Assembly: GCF_965363235.1 (NCBI RefSeq)
Contig: NC_134846.1
Location: 77,226,724 to 77,290,723, forward strand
Direction: 5' to 3'
Source of the DNA: Mytilus galloprovincialis
Taxonomy: Eukaryota > Mollusca > Bivalvia > Mytilida > Mytilidae
Length of the DNA stretch: 64,000 bases
Shown here in pieces: positions 29,601-40,100 of the stretch. The notes below the pieces were generated by a model. The model was not told the DNA's origin and ran no database searches. It saw only the letters and a list, made by a program, of their open reading frames with translations. The position numbers were made by a program, and so were the translations under genes. Within the stretch, counting starts at the first letter, position 1; each line of letters opens with the position of its first letter.

Positions 29601-32600
29601 ACTTGAAACTTAGTATACATGTGCCCTATGATATGATCTTTCTAATTTAAATGCCAAATTAGAGTTTTGACCCCAATTTTACGGTTCACTGAACATAGAA
29701 AATGATAGTGCAAATTTCAGGTTAAAGTTTTTGGCTTCAAGTTAAAGTTTTTGGTCAAGGTAGTTTTTGATGAAGTTGAAGTCCAATCAACTTGAAACTT
29801 AGTATACATGTGCCCTATGATATGATCTTTCTAATTTAAATGCCCAATTAGAGTTTTGACCCCAATTTTACGGTTCACTGAACATAGAAAATGATAGTGC
29901 AAATTTCAGGTTAAAGTTTTTGGTCAAGGTAGTTTTTGATGAAGTTGAAGTCCAATCAACTTGAAACTTAGTATACATGTGCCCTATGATATGATCTTTC
30001 TAATTTAAATGCCAAATTAGAGTTTTGACCCCAATTTTACGGTTCACTGAACATAGAAAATGATAGTGCAAATTTCAGGTTAAAGTTTTTGGTCAAGGTA
30101 GTTTTTGATGAAGTTGAAGTCCAAACAACTTGAAACTTAGTATACATGTGCCCTATGATATGATCTTTCTAATTTAAATGCCAAATTAGAGTTTTGACCC
30201 CAATTTTACGGTTCACTGAACATAGAAAATGATAGTGCAAATTTCAGGTTAAAGTTTTTGGTCAAGGTAGTTTTTGATGAAGTTGAAGTCCAATCAACTT
30301 GAAACTTAGTATTCATGTGCCCTATGATATGATCTTTCTAATTTAAATGCCAAATTAGAGTTTTGACCCCAATTTTACGGTTCACTGAACATAGAAAATG
30401 ATAGTGCAAATTTCAGGTTAAAGTTTTTGGTCAAGGTAGTTTTTGATAAAGTAGAAGTCCAATCAACTTGAAACTTAGTATACATGTTCCCTTTGATAAG
30501 ATCATTCTAATTTTAATGCCAAATTAGAGAATTTATTCCAATTTCACAGTCCTTTAAACATAGAAAATGATAGTGTGAGTGGGGCATCCGTGTACTGTGG
30601 ACACATTCTTGTTTTAAATCAATATTTCTGGTCTGTTCCAATCTGTCCTTCACTATTGACAATGACTATATATTACATTTTCCCAAATTCACCCTTGGAA
30701 AAAATATTTAAATAGATTTTAATTTCATCAAATCTTATTTTTTGGGTATTATTTATATGTTTATGAATTATATTCTTTACACCAGAAATGTTATTTATAA
30801 ACAAGCGTATGAGTTTAGTAATGACAAGTAAGACAGAGTTGTATATTATTCATCTGATAGTTCAAAATGGAAAGTTATAAGTTATAAGTTATCAGCCGTG
30901 TACACTGATCAATACCTGCAGAAGTGAAAAGATGCATGAACTTGCAAGCCCGACAGGAAATCGCTTGAATACCTGGACGTGTCACCTCACACCCCTCACA
31001 ATACCTTTGGAAGTAATACCTTTAGCCATGCTGGTGATCAGATGAGGGAAGATCAAAATATATTTGTTTATTACTTTAAAGAATTATGAACAAATTAGAT
31101 TTTCGAAAACAATTTTCACGGAACACTCATTTATGATTTCAACTTTGACTTTTCACCTAATTCCAATATCAACAGTTTAAAAACAACAGACCATGGTAAT
31201 TTAAAAAAAGTAAGAATATTTTTCGTATCAAGTTAGTTAGTCGGATAAAACAACCGTACGATTGACAAGATATCGACACGCAATTACGACTACATCGGTT
31301 ACTGTAGTTTTGTTTCTTTGTGGTTTATAGACATATCGTTTTTATTAATCGGGAAAGAAGACAAAATGGCGGATCGCAGAGAATTGATACTCTAAATTTA
31401 AAATCGATGGTGATCGCTTATCTAGCGGAATAAAACTTTAATATCTATGAATTTGAGCATTTTTATACAGAATGAACATAATATCAATTTTTGATTTTTT
31501 TGCGAAGTTTCCCTTTAACAGACAATTGCATGAAATCACATGCAAGTCATTTCTTTTAGTTTCCTTAGTATCAATTTTCATAGTTGAAATATTTTCTCTT
31601 TTAAGGGTACCTAAACTGATTGTTACATAATTGCTTATTGTAGATGTGTATTTCTTAGATTTGTGCAGACTTATAAGGTTTTTGTTATTTTTTTGCCCCA
31701 CCTTGATAGAAGAGGGGCATTATGTTTCTGGTCTATACGTCTGTCTGTTCGTTTTTCCGTGCATCCGTTCGTCCTGCTTCAGGTTAAAGTTTTTGGTCAA
31801 GGTAGTTTTTGATGAAGTTCAATCAACTTGTAACTTAGTACGCATGTTTCTTATGATATGATCTTTCTAATTTTAATGCCAAATAAGTGTTTTGACCCCA
31901 ATTTAACGGTCCACTAAACATAGAAAATGATAGTGCGAGTGGGGCATCCGTGTACTGGGGACACATCACATTCTTGTTTTGTACTTGCACAGAAAGAAAG
32001 TGTATAATATACAATTACTGTCTTTTGATGAGGTAAATGTGTGGTTTTATTGACTTTTGGCCTCAGTGAATATCAGTTTTTCAAAAGTCAATTAAACCCC
32101 ATATTTATCGAAACAAAAGACAGTAAATGTTTTATTCTATATTCTGAGAGAAATGAATGTAATGGAAAATATTTACCAAAACCAATTGTACATCAAACAT
32201 TTTTTTACCAAAATGATACACGTAAAAGCTTGCGACGTTTTGCGCGGTGAATATGCTTATTAATTCAAAATCCCATTCATATAGAAAAACCTACTAATAT
32301 TTTATCAATATGGAATAATTGTTTTTATTCCAATAAAAAAAAACCATAATTTTCTCCTTGTTTAACGAAACCTTTATCAGATATTTTATATGAAGAGATT
32401 TTTATTTTACATATTGTTTATTTTGACAGGACAGTAACATGGGACTAGTAAAGCAGTGTCTTACATCATTATACAAGAAAAATATACAGAGACTTACAAA
32501 GGTTTGTGCCTTCATACATTTGAGACTGATTATGGTTGATGGTATTGGATAACTTTTCATTGGAATGGATGATAAACTTTGAAGAATAATCTTTGTATAG

Positions 32601-35600
32601 ATTAGGTATTCAACATTCTTATAGATTTCTGTAAAACCAGTCCTTGATTTTCAAAAAAAATATTATATTATAGATACAAAATATTTTTGATTTAAACTCT
32701 AAAACTTTAACTTCTTACTAGCTATAACATTGTATTTATTCAGTTGTATATATATATATTTCAGACATTCTTGACTCTATCCCTTTCTGATATGGCTAGT
32801 AGGGTACAGCTATCTGGTCCTAAGGAGGCAGAGAAATATGTTTTGCATATGGTGAGTCAGTGTATTATTTAACAGAATAACAGTAACAGTAACAGAATTG
32901 GAAAATTTCATTATTCTAGTGCATCTTTTTATGTTGGTTTCACCCTTCTGATGTTTACTGTGGATTCATTCATTTGTGTGGTAACCAATTTATGTGGACA
33001 GAGGAAACGTTGTCTTTTCATGGATATTTGATTTCCTGGTTTTGCGAAAGTCTACACACAAAACTAAAGAAAATTTGTACTTAATTAAACACTTAAAGGA
33101 GAAGGTTCACAAATGGTTAAAATTGGCCCTGATTTTTTTATGTTATTATACGACCGCAAAAATTTTAATTTTTTGATCGTATATTGCTATCACGTTGGCG
33201 TCGTCGTCCTGCGTCTTCGTCGTCGTCCGAATACTTTTAGTTTTCGCACTCTAACTTTAGTAAAAGTGAATAGAAATCAATGAAATTTTAACACAAGGTT
33301 TATGACCACAAAAGGAAGGTTGGGATTGATTTTGGGAGTTTTTGTCCCAACATTTTAGGAATTAGGGGCCAAAAAAGGCCCAAATAAGCATTTTCTTGGT
33401 TTTCGCACTATAACTTTAGTTTAAGTGAATAGAAATCTATGAAATTTTGACACAAGGTTTATGATCACAAAAGAAAGGTTGGGATTGATTTTGGGAGTTT
33501 TGGTTCCAACAGTTTAGGAATTAAGGGCAAAAAAAGGGCCCAAATAAGCATTATTCTTGGTTTTCGCACAATAACTTTAGTATAAGTAGATAGAAATCAA
33601 TGAAATTTTAACACAAGGTTTATGACCACAAAAGGAAGGTTGGGATTGATTTTTGGAGTTGAGGTCACAACAGTTTATGAATTAGGGGCCAAAAAGGGGC
33701 CCAAATAAGCATTATTTTTGGTTTTTGCACCATAACTTTAGTATAAATAAATAGAAATCTATGAAATTTAAACACAAGGTTTATGACAATAAAAGGAAGG
33801 TTGGGTTTGATTTTGGGAGTTTTGGTCCTAACAGTTTATGAATAAGGGGCCCAAAGGGTCCAAAATTGAACTTTGTGTGATTTCATCAAAAATTGAATAA
33901 TTGGGGTTCTTTGATATGCCGAATCTAACTATGTATGTAGATTCTTAATTTTTGGTCCCGTTTTCAAATTGGTCTACATTAAGGTCCAAAGGGTCCAAAA
34001 TTAAACTTAGTTTGATTTTAACAAAAATTGAATCCTTGGGGTTCTTTGATATGCTGAATTTAAAAATGTACTTAGATTTTTAATTATTGGCCTAGTTTTC
34101 AAGTTGGTGCAAATGGGGGTCCAAAATTAAACTTTGTTTGATTTCATCAAAAATTGAATAAATGGGTTCTTTGATATGCCAAATCTAACTGTGTATGTAG
34201 ATTCTTAATTTTTGGTCCAGTTTTCAAATTGGTCTACATTAAGGTCCAAAGGGTCCAAAATTAAACTAAGTTTGATTTTAACAAAAATTAAATTCTTGGG
34301 CTTATTTGATATGCTTTATCTAAATATGTACTTCCCCATTTCCATTCTCAATTTTATTTGATTTTTGATTATGGGCCCAGTTTTCAAGTTGGTCCAAATC
34401 AGGATTCCATATCAAGTATTGTGCAATATCAAGAAATTTTCAATTGCACAGTATTGCACAATAGCAAGAAATATCTAATTGCACAATATTGTGCAATAGC
34501 AATTAATTTTCAATTGGAGTTATCTTTCTTTGTATAGAATAGTAGTTGATAATATATGTTGGAAATTTGCCAGACATGACTATGATGTCATTTTCTATTT
34601 TTATTTGCCAATAACTTTATGTAAATAACTTCATTGGAAATTTGCCAATATAAAATGTTGCTGATGAAGTTTTTTTTATTGTTTTATACAATAAACAATG
34701 TATATTCACTTTTACTACCAACCAATCTTTACCATTCAGTGATAACAAGCACTTTATTTTACATTTTAATATTTTATGTTGTATTTAAAAGAGTAGTTAT
34801 TGTTGCAAACTCCATTAGAAATTTGAATTGATATCAGTTTTGGAAAAAGGGAAACGGGGATGTGAAAAAAAAGGGGGGGGTTTAAATTTTCTCATTTCAG
34901 ATTTCATAAATAAAAAGAAAATTTCTTCAAACATTTTTTTGAGAGGATTAATATTCAACAGCATAGTGAATTGCTCAAAGGCAAAAAAAAACTTTTAAGT
35001 TCATTAGACCACATTCATTCTGTGTCAGAAACCTATGCTGTGTCAACTATTTAATTTTAGATTTAACCAGGTGCTCCGCAGGGCGCAGCTTTATACGACC
35101 GCAGAGGTCGAACCCTGAACAGTTGGGGCAAGTATGGACAAAACATTCAAGCATGATACAGCTCTGAATTTGGATTGTGATCAAATTTTTGACATTACAT
35201 GGTTTTTTTTTACACAAAACAAATGCCAAGATTTTACAAATCAATTAAAGATTTCTTCTTCAAACTTTTTAAATCTAAAATTAAATAGTTGACACAGCAT
35301 AGGTTTCTGACACAGAATGAATGTGGTCTAATGAACTTAAAAGGTTTTTTTTTGCCTTTGAGCAAATCACTATGCTGTTGAATATTAATCCTCTCAAAAA
35401 AATGTTTGAAGAAATTTTCTTTTTATTTATGAAATCTGAAATGAGAAAAATTTAAACCCCCCCCTTTTTTTTCACATCCCCGTTTCCCTTTTTCAAAACT
35501 GATATCAATTCAAATTTCTAATGGAGTTTGCAACAATAACTACTCATTTAAATACATCATAAAATATTAAGATGTAAAAAAACTGCTTGTTATCACTGAA

Positions 35601-37084
35601 TGGTAAAGATTATTTAAATTTATCAGTTGGTAGTAAAAAGTGTATATACATTGTATATTGTATATAACAAAGATTTAAGTTGATTCTGGACAAAGAAAGA
35701 TAACTCCAATTAAAAAAAATTCTTGCTATTGCACAAATAGGATATTTCTTGCTTACTATTCTGGACAAAGAAAGATAACTCTAATTAAAAAAAAATTTGC
35801 TATTTCACAATATTGTGCAATTAGATATTTCTTGCCATTGCACAATACTGTGCAATTGAAAAGACTTGCTATTGCACAATACTTAATATAATAATTTTAG
35901 ATCCTGATTTGGACCAACTTGAAAACTGGGCCCATAATCAAAAATCTAAGTACATGTTTAGATTCAGCATATCAAAGAGGCCCAAGAATTCAATTTTTGT
36001 TAAAATCAAACTTAGTTTAATTTTGGACCCTTTGGACTTTAATGTAGAATTTGAAATTTGAAAACAGGACCAAAAATGAAAAATCTACATACACAGTTAG
36101 ATTTGGCATATCAAAGAACCCCAAGGATTCAATTTTTGATGAAATCAAACAAAGTTTAATTTTGGACCCTTTGGACCTTAATGTAGACCAATTTGAAAAC
36201 TGGACCAAAAAAACTTCAATAATCAAGAATCTAAGTACATTTTTAGATTCAACATATCAAAGAACCCAACCGATTCATTTTTTGTCAAAATCAAACTAAG
36301 TTTAATTTTGGACCCTTTGGACCTTAATGTAGACCAATTTGAAAACGGGACCAAAAGTTGAGAATCTACATATACAGTTAGATTCGGCATATCAAAGAAC
36401 CCCAATTATTCAATTTTGATGAAATCAAACAAAGTTTAATTTTGGACCCTTTGGGCCCCTTTTTCCTAAACTGTTGGGACCAAAACTCCCAAAATCAATA
36501 CCAACCTTCCTTTTATGGTCATAAGCCTTGTGTTTAAATTTCATAGATTTGTATTTACTTATACTAACATTATAGTGCGAAAACCAAGAAAAATGCTTAT
36601 TTGGGTCCCTTTTTGGCCCCTAATTCCTAATCTGTTGGGTCCTAAACTCCCAAAATCAATACCAACCTTCCTTTTGTGGTCATAAACATTGTGTTTAAAT
36701 TTCATAGATTTCCATTTACTTAACCTAAGGTTATTGTGCAAAAACCAAGAAAAATGCTTATTTGGGCCCTTTATTGGCCCCTTATTCCTATACTATTGAA
36801 ACCAAAACTCCCAAAATCAATCCCAATCTTTCTTTTGTGGTCATAAACCTTGTGTCAAAATTTCATAGATTTCTATTAACTTAAACTAAAGTTATGGTGC
36901 GAAAACCAAGAAAATGCTTATTTGGGCCCTTTCTGGCCCCTTATTCCTAAAATGTTGGGACCAAAACTCCCAAAATCAATACCAACCTTCCTTTTATGGT
37001 CATAAACCTTGTGTTAAAATTTCATAGATTTCTATTCACTTTTACTAAAGTTAGAGTGCGAAAACTAAAAGTATTCGGACGCCG

Positions 37085-37122
<38 letters not shown>

Positions 37123-40100
37123 CAACGTGATAGCAATATACGACGAAAATTTTTTCAAAATTTGCGGCCGTATAAAAAGTTTGAAGAAGAAATCTTTAAT
37201 TGATTTGTAAAATCTTGACATTTGTTTTGTGTAAAAAAAACCCATGTAATGTCAAAAATTTTATCACAATCCAAATTCAGAGCTGTATCACGCTTGAATG
37301 TTTTGTCCATACTTGCCCCAACTGTTCAGGGTTCGACCTCTGCGGTCGTATAAAGCTGCGCCCTGCAGAGCACCTGGTTTAAATTAGGGCAAAAAGTTAC
37401 AAATGTCACATAGAAATACTTGTGATAATACTACTAAAACATAAATATTTTTTTTCTGGCACTTTCCTTTACTATTTATGGAGCAATGACCCCTTAAATG
37501 AGCATAATTTGTGTTAAAAGGTCATTTTTGGTACTTTTTGTCCATAATTTTAATAGTTTTTGGCATAATTAACCTTGGCCTCCATCTACGATCCAAAAAG
37601 TTTTTATACTGATGAAATCTATATCAAAATTGGAATCTTTTGGTTACAACACATTCTGGATCGTGGGTGGCGGCCAAGGTGTTTCAAAAGCTTTTAGGTC
37701 TGAAAAATACACAAAATCATCATATTTTGACAAAATGCCCAAAATGGGCTTTCTTTGGCGAATATCTTGTAGTCTTATGAAAAGAACTGATATATTTAGC
37801 ATTTAAACTTTTGAAATAGAGCCATTTACGAACCAAGTTGAGACCTGTTTGGTGTTTTATGATAAAGTTGATATTTTAGGCCATTTTGTGCCATTAGTGA
37901 ACCTTGTCCTTTTTGGTTAACCTATACCCTTGCAATCCACACAATTGGTATCCCATGAATAATAATGAATCTATAGTATATTGGTGAAATTAGCAATACA
38001 CAGAACTACTACAACTGTTTGTAAGGAAATTGATAATAAAAAAATGTTATATGGCATATCCTTTTAACGTTAGGTGGTTAATTTTTCCTATATTTGTGAT
38101 ACATTTGTAAAACCTGAATTTATTCTGCTTTGATTGTTCTTACAGATAAAATTTTATGTGAAACATATTTTTCTGATTTAATTATGCTAACAAAACTAGC
38201 AAAACTCTCTCACTTTTCAATATTGAAAGGCAAAGGTCATGACAAAAGAAGAAGTGAGTCAATAAGTAAAAACACAAAAATACTGAACTCCGAGGAAAAT
38301 TCAAAAAGGAAAATCTAAAATCAAAAGGCAAAATCAAAAGTCCAAACACATCAAACGAATGGATAACAACTGTCATATTCCTGACAGCATCAATGAGACA
38401 GCATCATAGTTACACAAATAATCAAAAGACAATAACAATCAAAACCAAGGAGTAAACAAAGACTCAAAAAAAACAAAGGACATTTACATCAACAGTTATA
38501 AATAATAAATAAGAAACAACACCAACTCAACTAAAAACCGAGAGTGAAATCAGGTGCTCCAGAAAGGTTAGCATTTCTTGCACCAGTCAAAAGTTAGTTT
38601 TGATCATGGGTAATGTGAAATTCCAAAAGTTACAAAATGTTATAAAATGCAAATGCTTGTTGGGTTTTATCTTTCATTTATTTTAGATTAATGGGGATGA
38701 AAATGTATCAATTTCTTAAAGTTGAAATAATAGCAAGAATTTTAATAATGCTTCTTTACATATGTTAAAAAATTTTTACCGACTCTTTTTAGATTGAAGA
38801 TGGAGAAATATATGCCACAATAAATCAAAAAGATGGAATGGTTCGTTTTCATGACAACCCTGAACAATACAAAAGTGCCGCAATGTTACAGCAATTAGAT
38901 AAAGAGGTAACAAGCATAATTATGATCACATTTTTTATGAAAACTTGAAAGGTTACAGGAAAGGAAAACTTATGCATAAAATAAACCTGTATAGGTCAAT
39001 GGAAAAAGATGTCTCATGTCAAAAATTTTTGCAAGCACAAACAGTATTGAGTTGATAAATGATATTTTGAATATATTCACTTTAAACTTCTTTAAGAAAA
39101 ACAAAACAATCATCCATTCAACACTTATTATGAGCAACCTTTATGTTCTAATTTTATCCAAGATATCAACAATAATACTGTTAGTTATACAGTGTGTAAT
39201 TGTCCTAATACAAGAATTTATCGGGTCAATAAAATTCATATCGGGTGAGACGAAGCCAAACCCGATATGAATTTTATTGACCCGATAAATTCCGTATTAG
39301 GACAATTGAACACTGTAACGAATTTATCCTGATTTTGTTATATTACATATTATTATATTTAAATTCAATGTAAGGACAATATCTACCAAATATGTTTTAG
39401 ATATTTAATCTAAAACTGTGAAAAATTAAAATATTAGGACTATGAAGCAACTCATTTTTTATTAGGTCAATGGTATAAGGGACTTAATCCCAATTGACGT
39501 AATAAATAAGGGAGATAATTCCTATCGACATAATAAATCAAAGCCTTAAAGGCTGTAAAAGCAATTGCTGCCATGTTAATGTTTGGGGACTTTTATTTTT
39601 CATCCACATATATACAAGAATTAAACCTGACATGAGTGTTGTCTAGTTAAAAGTAAGGAGGTTTTAACTTTATATAAATAAAAGACTTTAGCAGAAAGTC
39701 ATTTTTAATATGTTTTATATTTCACAAGGAGACAACACGTTTACCAGGCTAAAGTTGGGGTCAAATATACATGTGCTGAAACATATAACTCAAAAAGAAA
39801 TCATCATGGATTATCCCCTGGTAGTGTTTGTAACTTCCTTGGCAATAATTTCCTTTATTGATTTAATTTTAACAATTTTCATTATTAATTTATATTTAAC
39901 CATTAACACAAATGATTAAGTTAAAACATTTCAACTTTCCAGACGCAAATGTTAAAAAACGGGAAAGAAATAAAATATCTTACAAGACATAAGCATGTAA
40001 AGAATAAATGTATATTTCAGCTTAATAAAAATATTTTCATAATGTTACTTTGTCATCATTTTTAAAACTAAGTTCCAAACATTATTGCTCAGTTGATATG

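Larger units (their letters stand above)
26070..31514. mobile_element. Possible TTAA-flanked inverted-repeat element, 5.4 kb
   Basis: The left end is TTAA-AGGGAAATTCCGCGATTTTTT (TTAA at 26066-26069). The right end, reverse-complemented, is TTAA-AGGGAAACTTCGCAAAAAAAT (TTAA at 31515-31518). The TTAA target is what piggyBac-type elements use, but the terminus AGGG is not the usual CCC. No transposase-like frame was seen. The interior holds two younger elements (28259-28715 and 29272-30614) and AT-rich DNA. It accounts for most of CSN3 intron 10. The two ends could also be independent repeat copies. Confidence 0.4.

Noticed and set aside
37081..37122. ACG trinucleotide run as a poly-Ser coding microsatellite
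   Set aside because: It belongs to the CG-rich tract of element E2; other copies have different, non-trinucleotide tracts.
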